Shown here piece by piece: positions 1-6,942 of a stretch of DNA of 64,000 nt. The translations under genes were made by a program, and so were the position numbers. Origin of the DNA: Sediminibacterium soli (GTDB lineage Bacteria > Bacteroidota > Bacteroidia > Chitinophagales > Chitinophagaceae); assembly GCF_009939225.1 (NCBI RefSeq), contig NZ_JAACJR010000009.1:124001-188000 (forward strand), written 5' to 3'. Below the pieces are notes generated by a model that ran no database searches, had not been told where the DNA came from, and was given only the letters and a program-made list of their open reading frames with translations. The stretch's first letter is position 1. Every line of letters begins with the position of its first letter.

Positions 1-66
1 CATGAATTCAAAGACTCGCTGGACCAGCGCGCCAAATCGGGCATTGCCCGCTGCAAAGGGGAATAA
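1..66 (+). CDS. 3' end of an unidentified gene (partial)
   Basis: Frame 1 is open from the window edge to a TAA at 64-66 and would encode about 21 C-terminal residues (HEFKDSLDQRAKSGIARCKGE), a charged, helix-like tail. It lies just upstream of recN on the same strand, so it may be the end of the preceding gene of that operon. The piece is too short to assign a family, and the open frame could be chance. Confidence 0.35.
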   Translation, partial: HEFKDSLDQRAKSGIARCKGE

Positions 67-149
67 CCGCCTGTTGGGAATACCTGGTATTAATACCCTT
101 TGCGGATACAATGGTTTCTATAAATTGCACACGATTTGGTTAAACCGTT

Positions 150-1802
150 ATGCTGAAGAAACTCTCCATACAGAACTATGCCATCATCGACGAGATCAGT
201 ATTGATTTCTCTTCCCGGATGAACAGCATCACCGGCGAAACCGGCGCGGGAAAAAGCATCCTGATGGGCGCACTGAGTCTGATACTGGGCGAACGTGCAG
301 ACAGCTCCGTTCTCGTGAACAAGGAGAAAAAATGTTTTATGGAAGGCGTTTTTGCCGTGGGCAATAAACCCAACGTGGGCCGATTCCTGAAAGACAACGA
401 TCTTGATACGGATGAAGAACTCGTACTCAGGAGGGAGATCTCGGCGAACGGAAAATCGAGGGCATTTATCAACGATACGCCGGCCACTTTGCAGCAGCTC
501 AAAGAACTGGCATCCATGCTGGTTGACCTGCACCAGCAATTCGATACCCTGGAAATAGGCGACAGCGATTTTCAGCGCGAAGTGCTGGATGCCCTGGGAG
601 GCAATGAAAACGCACTGGCCGCCTACCGCAGCCGGTTTGGCCAATGGCAGGCAGTGAGCAGGGAACTGGCCCAACTTCAGCAACAGAAAACAGGTTTTAA
701 CAAAGAACTCGACTACAACCAGTTCCTGTTTGATGAATTAAATGAACTGGGTCTGAAAGAAAATGAGCTGGAAGAACTGGATACCGAACTCAAACTCCTC
801 AGCAATGCCGAAGGCATCAAGACCACGCTGTCCAAAGCCTATTTCGACCTGCGGGAGAGCGAACAGCCGCTGGTGCAGTTGCTGAAACAAACCATCCAGC
901 AGTTAAACGGCTATGCCGCGGTTCATCCTGATCTTGCGGCCATCATTCAGCGTCTGCAGAGTGCACAGATTGAGTTGCAGGATATCTCGGATGAAATAGA
1001 ACGCATCAACGATTCGGTGAACTACGATGAAAAACGCATCGAGTGGATCAACCAGCGGATGATGGACGGATACAAACTGATCAAAAAACACGGTGTGCAG
1101 AACACCAATGACCTGCTGCAGATACAGGCGGGGCTGGAAAAAAAGCTCAGGGCCGTTCTGGATATAGATGATGCCATAGCAGCCAAAACAAAAGAAGCAG
1201 CTATCCTTTTTGCCGAAGCAGGTGAACTTGCCGCGGGGATCTCCGCCGTACGCGGCAAAATGATCAGGCCGCTCGAGGAAAAGGTGAACAGGCTGCTGGC
1301 GCAGGTAGGCATGCCCAATGCAAGACTGAAAGTGTCGGCAGCAGAAACCAGCCTGCACGAATACGGAAAGGATGCCATCGAGTTCCTCTTTGATGCCAAT
1401 AAAAGCAACCGCTTCGAGCCGATCCGCAAAGTGGCCAGCGGCGGCGAACTGAGCCGTTTGATGCTCTGCATTAAATCGCTGGTTGCCCAATCGATCGATC
1501 TGCCCACCATGATCTTCGACGAGATAGATACCGGTATTTCCGGCGAAGCCGCCAGACAGGTTGGACTGATCATGAAAGACCTGGCTGCCAGCCGGCAGGT
1601 GATCTGCATCACCCACCAGCCGCAGATCGCCGGCAAGGCCGATGCACATTTCTTTGTGTTCAAGGAAGTGCGCGGCGAAGCCATCAAAACCAATATCCGT
1701 TTACTGAACCAGGACGAGCGCATCACCGCCATCGCCCGCATGCTCAGCGGCGAAAAACCCACCGCCGCGGCAATGGAGAATGCGAGGGAGATGATGAATT
1801 GA
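150..1802 (+). CDS. recN: DNA repair protein RecN
   Basis: RecN is an SMC-like ATPase acting in recombinational repair of double-strand breaks. The protein has 550 residues, the usual length. The N-terminal ATPase half carries the Walker A motif GETGAGKS at residues 29-36. A long helical and coiled-coil middle (about 150-370) follows. The C-terminal half has the ABC signature VASGGELSRLML and the Walker B segment MIFDEIDTGISGE, then ITHQPQIA. The chosen ATG gives the conserved start LKKLSIQNYAIIDE. Nothing looks broken. Downstream lies a repeat-rich gap and then fabI, so the two may not share a transcript. The assignment is firm from the motif set and length. Confidence 0.96.
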   Translation: MLKKLSIQNYAIIDEISIDFSSRMNSITGETGAGKSILMGALSLILGERADSSVLVNKEKKCFMEGVFAVGNKPNVGRFLKDNDLDTDEELVLRREISANGKSRAFINDTPATLQQLKELASMLVDLHQQFDTLEIGDSDFQREVLDALGGNENALAAYRSRFGQWQAVSRELAQLQQQKTGFNKELDYNQFLFDELNELGLKENELEELDTELKLLSNAEGIKTTLSKAYFDLRESEQPLVQLLKQTIQQLNGYAAVHPDLAAIIQRLQSAQIELQDISDEIERINDSVNYDEKRIEWINQRMMDGYKLIKKHGVQNTNDLLQIQAGLEKKLRAVLDIDDAIAAKTKEAAILFAEAGELAAGISAVRGKMIRPLEEKVNRLLAQVGMPNARLKVSAAETSLHEYGKDAIEFLFDANKSNRFEPIRKVASGGELSRLMLCIKSLVAQSIDLPTMIFDEIDTGISGEAARQVGLIMKDLAASRQVICITHQPQIAGKADAHFFVFKEVRGEAIKTNIRLLNQDERITAIARMLSGEKPTAAAMENAREMMN

Positions 1803-1817
1803 AAAAACGTGTAGAGC

Positions 1818-1962
1818 ACGTGAGTCAGGAACATGAGTTATCGTGCGTTACCGTGAGTTGAGGGACGATACCAGCCAATAGCAGGCACAGGCTGAGATGC
1901 ACCCGACCATACGCACGATAACTCACGCCGACTCACGACGTCCTACGTATGACGTCTCACGC
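1818..1962. repeat. Family A intergenic repeat (GTGAGTT/AACTCAC), inverted arms
   Basis: Between recN and fabI, units of the type CGTGAGTT occur at the left end and their complements ACTCACG at the right end. A perfect 15-bp inverted repeat is formed by TGAGTTATCGTGCGT (1834-1848) and its complement (1911-1925). A further CGTGAGTC/GACTCACG pair lies outside it. A transcript could fold into a long stem with a loop of about 60 nt. The same units recur at about 5.6 kb and 9.4 kb. Confidence 0.75.
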
Positions 1963-1995
1963 TTTTCACCTATTTTTACGCCTCAAACCAACCCT

Positions 1996-2811
1996 ATGGC
2001 TTATAATTTACTGAAAGGAAAACGCGGTATCATCACCGGTGCTTTGGACGAGAACTCCATTGCCTGGAAAGTGGCGGAGAAAGCGCATGAAGAAGGCGCT
2101 ACGTTTGTATTGACAAATGCCCCCATCGCCATGCGTATGGGAGAGATCAAGAAACTGGCGGAAAAGACCGGCTCCGAGATCATACCGGCCGATGCAACCA
2201 GTGTTGACGAACTGACCACGCTTTTCACAAAATCGCAGGAGATCCTGGGTGGAAAGATCGATTTTGTACTGCATTCCATCGGCATGAGCGTGAATATCCG
2301 CAAGAACATAGCTTATACAGAGTCGAATTACGATTATTTCCAGAAAGGCATCGATGTATCGGCGCTTTCATTCCACAAAATGTTATCCGTAGCCCGCAAA
2401 CTCGATGCCATCAGCGAATGGGGCAGCGTGGTGGCGCTTACCTATATGGCCGCGCAGCGTACCTTTCCTTTCTATACCGATATGGCCGATATCAAAGCCA
2501 TGCTCGAGTCGATCGCGCGTAGTTTCGGCTATCACTACGGACTGGAGAAAAAAGTACGAATCAATACCGTATCGCAGTCACCCACCAAGACAACCGCGGG
2601 TACGGGCATCAAAGGATTTGGCGATTTTTACGACTATGCAAACGCGATTGCCCCGCTGGGCAATGCCACTGCAGAAGACTGCGCCAACTACTGTATTACC
2701 CTGTTCTCCGACCTGACAAAAATGGTTACCATGCAGAACCTGTTTCACGACGGCGGTTATTCCAATACCGGCGTAAGCATGGATGTGATGCAGAAACTGG
2801 GCATACAATAA
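1996..2811 (+). CDS. fabI: Enoyl-[acyl-carrier-protein] reductase (NADH) FabI
   Basis: FabI catalyses the last reduction of each fatty acid elongation cycle, trans-2-enoyl-ACP to acyl-ACP with NADH. The 271-residue protein is a short-chain dehydrogenase-type enzyme with the cofactor-binding start KGKRGIITGALDENSIAW. Catalytic-type residues are Tyr150, Tyr160 and Lys167, with exactly the spacing of Tyr146/Tyr156/Lys163 in E. coli FabI. The open frame extends 33 codons further upstream, but that part is encoded by family A repeat sequence and is not FabI-like, so the ATG at 1996 is preferred. A TATTTTTA sequence 17 nt before it resembles a Bacteroidota -7 box. Confidence 0.95.
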   Translation: MAYNLLKGKRGIITGALDENSIAWKVAEKAHEEGATFVLTNAPIAMRMGEIKKLAEKTGSEIIPADATSVDELTTLFTKSQEILGGKIDFVLHSIGMSVNIRKNIAYTESNYDYFQKGIDVSALSFHKMLSVARKLDAISEWGSVVALTYMAAQRTFPFYTDMADIKAMLESIARSFGYHYGLEKKVRINTVSQSPTKTTAGTGIKGFGDFYDYANAIAPLGNATAEDCANYCITLFSDLTKMVTMQNLFHDGGYSNTGVSMDVMQKLGIQ

Positions 2812-2829
2812 CCCGTATATACAACGATC

Positions 2830-3111
2830 ATGCATACACTGCTGCTGATACCACCGGATTTTGTTGAGTACATCGGCTATTTTGGTTCGTTCCTTACGGC
2901 CATCACATTTGTACCGCAGGTATACAAATCCTGGCAGACAAAAAGCGTGGGAGACCTGAGCAGCTGGATGGTTGCGATCGTTATCACCAGCGCCATCGTA
3001 TGGCTGGTGTATGCATTCGCCATCAACAGCGGCCCCGTGATCCTGGCCAACAGCATTGTGCTGATCCTGACACTGGTGCTGCTCTATCTTAAATTCCGTT
3101 TCAAAAAATAG
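2830..3111 (+). CDS. SemiSWEET family transporter (PQ-loop)
   Basis: A 93-residue membrane protein with three predicted helices (about 14-34, 44-64 and 69-88). The PQ motif of SWEET/semiSWEET sugar uniporters sits at Pro29-Gln30 in the context TFVPQVYKSWQTKSV. SemiSWEETs work as dimers of three-helix bundles that let small sugars equilibrate across the inner membrane; the substrate cannot be read from sequence. It starts 18 nt after the fabI stop, so it is probably co-transcribed with fabI. The stop codon TAG runs straight into a family B repeat. Confidence 0.88.
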   Translation: MHTLLLIPPDFVEYIGYFGSFLTAITFVPQVYKSWQTKSVGDLSSWMVAIVITSAIVWLVYAFAINSGPVILANSIVLILTLVLLYLKFRFKK

Positions 3112-3250
3112 GATTTCGGATTGATGGATTCCAAATTCGCGGATTACGGATTCGCGGATTTATAGTTGCATGAAGCCCGCTTCTTCCAAAAAAGCAGACC
3201 TCCAAAAAGAGCCCTACAATCCGGAATCCGCTAATTCGCGAATCCGGAAT
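3110..3250. repeat. Family B intergenic repeat (GGATTa/c), inverted arms
   Basis: The left arm (about 3111-3160) has several GGATT units, such as GCGGATTACGGATTCGCGGATT split over 3139-3160. The right arm (3218-3250) has the complement, AATCC units. Within the arms, 16 of 18 bases of ATTACGGATTCGCGGATT pair with the right arm. The element begins at the semiSWEET stop codon. A second copy lies at about 6.72-6.87 kb. Confidence 0.72.
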
Positions 3251-3254
3251 AACA

Positions 3255-3289
3255 TAAAAAAGCCACCCAGACAATGAGTGGCTTTTTTT
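3255..3289. terminator. Bidirectional rho-independent terminator
   Basis: AAAAAAGCCAC and GTGGCTTTTTTT form a stem around a loop of about 11 nt. An A-run on the left and a T-run on the right let it work for the fabI-semiSWEET unit (plus) and the DUF2795 gene (minus), which converge here. Confidence 0.85.
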
Positions 3290-3307
3290 GCGGGGAATAT
3301 TTTTGAA

Positions 3308-3529
3308 CTAATACTCGTCTTCGTTGAACATAAAATCTTCCTGGCTGGGGTAATCGGGCCAGATATCCTCGATACTTTCATAAACTTCCCCTTCATCTTC
3401 GAGTTCCTGGAGGTTCTCCACCACTTCGATCGGCGCACCGCTGCGGATAGAGTAATCGATCAACTCATCCTTGGTGGCGGGCCAGGGCGCTTCTTCCAGG
3501 TAGCTTGCCAATTCTAAGGTCCAGAACAT
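3308..3529 (-). CDS. DUF2795 domain-containing protein
   Basis: A 73-residue acidic protein, beginning MFWTLELASYLEEAPWPATKDELIDYSIRSG when read across its start. This matches the small DUF2795 family common in Bacteroidota: a conserved WTLELASYLEDAPWPATKDEL-type N-terminus and a very acidic tail (EDFMFNEDEY). Its function is unknown. It is a single-gene unit with its own promoter 22 nt upstream and a terminator just past its stop. Family membership rests on recognising the conserved N-terminus. Confidence 0.85.
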   Translation of the reverse strand: MFWTLELASYLEEAPWPATKDELIDYSIRSGAPIEVVENLQELEDEGEVYESIEDIWPDYPSQEDFMFNEDEY

Positions 3530-3551
3530 AGTCTAGCTTTTTAATTTTTTG

Positions 3552-3582
3552 CAAATGTAGCCGTATAAATGACATCTCCAAA
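3552..3582 (-). promoter_or_regulatory. Bacteroidota-type promoter of the DUF2795 gene
   Basis: On the minus strand, TTTG (3582-3579), a 19-nt spacer and TACATTTG (3559-3552) match the TTTG-N19..21-TAnnTTTG consensus of the Bacteroidota primary sigma factor. The gene's ATG is 22 nt downstream. Confidence 0.75.
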
Positions 3583-3619
3583 AGGGAGTTGGTACCATAA
3601 TGTAAACAAATACTGAAAT

Positions 3620-3653
3620 TTTGTCCGCCCAAACGGCCTGGATCGTAGGTTTG
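3620..3653 (+). promoter_or_regulatory. Bacteroidota-type promoter of the LolD-like gene
   Basis: TTTG (3620-3623), 22 nt, then TAGGTTTG (3646-3653). The -7 box is a perfect TAnnTTTG and the spacer is slightly long. It is divergent from the DUF2795 promoter and 22 nt before the LolD-like ATG. Confidence 0.6.
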
Positions 3654-3675
3654 TAGCCTTATTAGAAATCCTGCC

Positions 3676-4326
<651 letters not shown>

Positions 4327-4409
4327 ATGGCCTACCCTATACCGCTTTCCCCGAACCGTTGTATTTGTTGCGGTGTTTCGGTATATTGGGTTAACCAAAA
4401 CACTGCCAT

Positions 4410-4919
4410 ATGAAACATCCTGCCGTGCGCTATGCCGTTTGCGCGCTTGTCTTTACCGTTATCTGGACCATGATCCAGCATGTTGCGGGGTGGAATACCA
4501 CCCACCACGAAACGGGCCAGTATACCCGTATGGTTCCTGCAATTGTTTTTTATGTGTTCATTTTTATCGCGGTTTACCGGCAAAGAAAACAACAGGGGGG
4601 CTCACTCAGTTTTGGACAGGGATTCCGGACAGGCGCCCTGCTGTCGCTTTTATACAGTCTTGGATGCTGCCTCTGGTATGCACTTTATGGCGAAGTGATC
4701 AACAAAAACTTCAAACCAAGCCTGATGGCATTTGAGCGTGCCAGACTCGAAGCCGCGCAGGTTACACCCGGTCAGCTGGAAGAAGGAATGAAACACATCG
4801 ATCTCACAACAGGCGGGTCGGTGGTATCCTATGTATTCCTGGTGGCTTTTATGTTCGCGCTGGGCTGCGTCATAACCCTGGTGGCATCACTGGTTTTTAA
4901 AAGGAAGCAACAGGCTTAG
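4410..4919 (+). CDS. DUF4199 domain-containing membrane protein
   Basis: A 169-residue membrane protein with four predicted helices (about 7-25, 40-56, 70-90 and 135-160) and a charged loop between helices 3 and 4. Motifs typical of the Bacteroidota DUF4199 family are visible: SFGQGFRTGALLSLLYSLG and a helical segment with EEGMKHIDLTTGG. The function is unknown; these proteins are inner-membrane and often lie near glycosyltransferase or GTP-binding genes. It ends in a 4-nt convergent overlap with the adenosyltransferase gene. Confidence 0.85.
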   Translation: MKHPAVRYAVCALVFTVIWTMIQHVAGWNTTHHETGQYTRMVPAIVFYVFIFIAVYRQRKQQGGSLSFGQGFRTGALLSLLYSLGCCLWYALYGEVINKNFKPSLMAFERARLEAAQVTPGQLEEGMKHIDLTTGGSVVSYVFLVAFMFALGCVITLVASLVFKRKQQA

Positions 4920-5479
4920 CCGACCCTGGGTTTCCAGGGTATTTCAGGAACCTGCAGCAGGTGGCCGGCATACCTTGCCAGTACAAAAAGATAATCGCTC
5001 AGGCGGTTGATGTATTTGATCACCAGCGGGTCTACAAACAGTTGCTGCTGCTGCATATGCACACAGCAGCGTTCTGCCCTGCGGCATACGCACCGTGCAA
5101 TATGCGTGGTGGAAACAGTGGGGTGACCGCCGGGCAGGATAAAAAATTTCATGGGCGGCAGCAGCTCGTTCATCCTGTCGATCTCCTGCTCCAGCAGGGA
5201 AATGTCCGTTTCTTTGAGATCGGGCATTTTCATTTTGGGTTCTTTCTCGGGGTCGCAGGCCAGTGAAGAGCCGATCGTAAACAGCCTGTCCTGTATCTCT
5301 TTCAGAATGCCCCTCGCATGCGCATCTGCCAATTGGTCGGCCACCAGGCCGATATAAGAATTCAACTCGTCAACCGTACCATATGCCTCGATGCGTATAT
5401 GGCTCTTGGGAACCTTTGTTCCGCCTATCAGTGAGGTCTTACCCTGGTCACCGGTCTTTGTATATATTTTGAGCGACAT
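4916..5479 (-). CDS. Cob(I)yrinic acid a,c-diamide adenosyltransferase (PduO type)
   Basis: This enzyme transfers the adenosyl group of ATP to cob(I)alamin, making adenosylcobalamin. The 187-residue protein has the PduO/MMAB signatures: TKTGDQGKTSLIGG at residues 7-20 (ATP binding), AYGTVDELNSYIG (32-44), a FILPGG motif and the Arg/Glu helix CRRAERCC. The first is the defining PduO fingerprint and separates it from the CobA and EutT types. The ATG at 5479 gives the conserved MSLKIYTKTG start. Next to its start lie families D and A repeats, and the next gene upstream on the same strand is the MacB-type ATPase. Confidence 0.93.
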   Translation of the reverse strand: MSLKIYTKTGDQGKTSLIGGTKVPKSHIRIEAYGTVDELNSYIGLVADQLADAHARGILKEIQDRLFTIGSSLACDPEKEPKMKMPDLKETDISLLEQEIDRMNELLPPMKFFILPGGHPTVSTTHIARCVCRRAERCCVHMQQQQLFVDPLVIKYINRLSDYLFVLARYAGHLLQVPEIPWKPRVG

Positions 5480-5481
5480 GG

Positions 5482-5557
5482 TGGTTGAATAGCTGATTGG
5501 TTGAATAATTGGTCAGGCGGGGGTGGATGGCTGAATGGCTGAACTGTCAAATGGCTG
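5482..5557. repeat. Family D intergenic repeat (TGGYTGAAT units)
   Basis: Directly after the adenosyltransferase start codon, units such as TGGTTGAATA, TGGTTGAATAA and TGGCTGAATGGCTGAA recur in the same orientation (5482-5512 and 5525-5557). There is no clear facing arm. Family A units follow immediately, so two unrelated oligomer families are stacked in one 130-nt gap. Confidence 0.6.
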
Positions 5558-5580
5558 TATCATCATCTGCTGGAACCAAC

Positions 5581-5660
5581 CCACTCATGCCAACTCACGA
5601 GAACTCACGTCAACTCACGACCGACGACTCCCGTCTCACCTCCCCCATCTCCCGCGTCTT
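5581..5660. repeat. Family A intergenic repeat, single-orientation copy
   Basis: Consecutive ACTCATGCCA, ACTCACGAGA, ACTCACGTCA and ACTCACGACC units run with a 10-bp period from 5583 to about 5622, and decayed copies (ACTCCCGTCTCACC) continue to about 5660. Only one arm is present here. The repeat overlaps the 3' end of the MacB-type ATPase gene and contains its stop codon. Confidence 0.75.
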
Positions 5661-6332
5661 ATCGCTTTCGATAAGACCGTCGCGCAGGCGTACCACGCGG
5701 TGGGCATAGGCTGCGATGTCTTCTTCGTGCGTAACCAGCACCACGGTATTACCGGCCTGCTGTATTTTGCCGAATATCTCCATTACCTCGGCAGATGTTC
5801 TGGTATCGAGGTTGCCCGTAGGTTCATCCGCCAGCAGCAGCGAAGGGTTATTGACAAGTGCGCGCGCAATCGCAACCCGCTGGATCTGTCCGCCGCTCAG
5901 TTCGTTCGATTTATGGTGACTGCGTGAATCAAGCCCCACTTTTGTAAGTGCTTCCATGGCCCTTTCCAGCCGCTCTTTCTTTCCCACACCGGCATAGATC
6001 AGGGGCAGCGCCACGTTTTCAGCGGCAGTAAGCCTGGGCAGCAGGTTGAACTGCTGGAAAACAAAACCGATCTCGATATTGCGCACTTCGGCAAGATCGT
6101 CATCGGGCATCTTGCTTACATCTTTCCCGTTCAGTATGTATTTACCGCCTGTGGGAGAATCCAGGCATCCGAGGATGTTCATCAACGTGCTTTTACCGCT
6201 GCCCGAGGGGCCCATCAGTGCAACGTATTCATTCCGGAATATTTCCAGCGAAATACCTTTCAGCACGGGGATGGCCTGCGAACCCATAAAGTAACTCTTA
6301 CGGATATCTTCAAGACGGATGATAACACTCAT
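5610..6332 (-). CDS. ABC transporter ATP-binding protein, MacB type
   Basis: A 240-residue ATPase of the MacB/lipoprotein-exporter group, with Walker [10 protein letters not shown] (41-49), Q-loop [12 protein letters not shown], signature [10 protein letters not shown], Walker [13 protein letters not shown] and the switch His in LVTHEEDIA. Homologues drive MacB-like permeases in export of peptides, lipoproteins or drugs. No permease is adjacent; gatC lies 31 nt upstream on the same strand, so the two probably share a transcript. The last 10 or so residues ([10 protein letters not shown]) and the TGA stop are encoded inside a family A repeat, so the tail looks like a recent, non-ancestral addition. 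Confidence 0.9.
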   Translation of the reverse strand: MSVIIRLEDIRKSYFMGSQAIPVLKGISLEIFRNEYVALMGPSGSGKSTLMNILGCLDSPTGGKYILNGKDVSKMPDDDLAEVRNIEIGFVFQQFNLLPRLTAAENVALPLIYAGVGKKERLERAMEALTKVGLDSRSHHKSNELSGGQIQRVAIARALVNNPSLLLADEPTGNLDTRTSAEVMEIFGKIQQAGNTVVLVTHEEDIAAYAHRVVRLRDGLIESDKTREMGEVRRESSVVS

Positions 6333-6363
6333 AATGATTGGTTTCTTTTGGACCGCGAATGGT

Positions 6364-6654
6364 TTATTTCCTGATCACTTTCGGCACTTTGAAGAACTGC
6401 CCGTCTTTTTCAGGCGAATTCAGCAACGCTTCTTCCCGGCTGACCGATCCCGCCACCACATCTTCGCGCAGTACGTTTACGGCATCGCTGATATGCAGCA
6501 GGGGCGCAACGCCGGCAGTGTCCACCTCCCCGAGCTTTTCTACAAAAGCCACCATTTTCTCCAGGTCGCCCCGGATGGCTTCTTTTTCCACCTCGTCAAA
6601 TTTCAGCCTCGCCAGGTGCGCCAGACTGTCCACCATCTTTGCATCGATCTTCAT
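6364..6654 (-). CDS. gatC: Asp-tRNA(Asn)/Glu-tRNA(Gln) amidotransferase subunit GatC
   Basis: GatC is the small scaffold subunit that stabilises GatA in the GatCAB amidotransferase, which makes Gln-tRNA(Gln) and Asn-tRNA(Asn) from mischarged tRNAs. The 96-residue product has the family landmarks: [16 protein letters not shown] near the N-terminus, a [14 protein letters not shown] segment, and LREDVV with a C-terminal FFKVPKVI. The frame could begin three codons earlier at a TTG, but the ATG at 6654 matches the family start. gatA and gatB are not in the window. Confidence 0.93.
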   Translation of the reverse strand: MKIDAKMVDSLAHLARLKFDEVEKEAIRGDLEKMVAFVEKLGEVDTAGVAPLLHISDAVNVLREDVVAGSVSREEALLNSPEKDGQFFKVPKVIRK

Positions 6655-6660
6655 ACCAGA

Positions 6661-6668
6661 CAAAAATA
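6661..6668 (-). promoter_or_regulatory. Probable -7 box for gatC
   Basis: TATTTTTG on the minus strand matches TAnnTTTG and ends only 6 nt before the gatC ATG, which would give an almost leaderless mRNA. No TTTG is visible at the -33 position. Confidence 0.45.
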
Positions 6669-6720
6669 GGGTTTCCCGAGTAACGGACAGAGGTTTTGCG
6701 GATCAGCGGGTGGGGGGATA

Positions 6721-6873
6721 ATGGATTAGCGGATTACGGATTAACGGATTGATGGATAAACGGCGCACAGTCGGTTGCCCGATCAATCAGACAGCTTCCG
6801 AGCGGATGTCATCGCATAGCCAGCATCCCTAATTCACTAATCCATCATTCCCTGATCCGCAATCATCTAATCC
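6721..6873. repeat. Family B intergenic repeat (GGATTA), inverted arms
   Basis: The left arm at 6721-6757 has five GGATTA/GGATAA-like units (ATGGATTAGCGGATTACGG and on). The right arm at 6829-6873 has CTAATCC, TGATCCG and CTAATCC units. ATGGATTAG (6721-6729) pairs perfectly with CTAATCCAT (6837-6845). The element fills most of the 288-nt gap between gatC and the FadN-like gene; the rest of the gap holds the likely promoter and operator. Confidence 0.72.
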
Positions 6874-6902
6874 TCATCCTTTTTTCCTAATTTCGGATAC
6901 AA

Positions 6903-6918
6903 TTAGTTGCATAACTAA
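6903..6918 (+). promoter_or_regulatory. Putative MarR-type operator before the beta-oxidation gene
   Basis: TTAGTTGCATAACTAA is an inverted repeat with perfect 6-bp arms and a 4-bp centre. It lies 7 nt after TAATTTCG (6888-6895), a near-match to the -7 box, and 24 nt before the ATG. TTAGTT-n4-AACTAA resembles MarR-family operators, and MarR-type repressors often control fadN operons in this phylum. No regulator gene is in the window, so this is an inference from position and symmetry. Confidence 0.5.
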
Positions 6919-6942
6919 CTATTTTTACCGAAAGCTTTTTAT

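Noticed and set aside
1022..1834. 270-codon open frame on the minus strand
   Set aside because: It is antisense to recN, whose Walker motifs fix the coding strand.
1897..1995. 33-codon N-terminal extension of fabI
   Set aside because: The codons are family A repeat sequence and FabI homologues start at the MAYNLLKGK position.
5509..5927. Short plus-strand open frames over the repeat region
   Set aside because: They run through family D and A repeats and then antisense to the MacB-type ATPase; no start or domain supports them.
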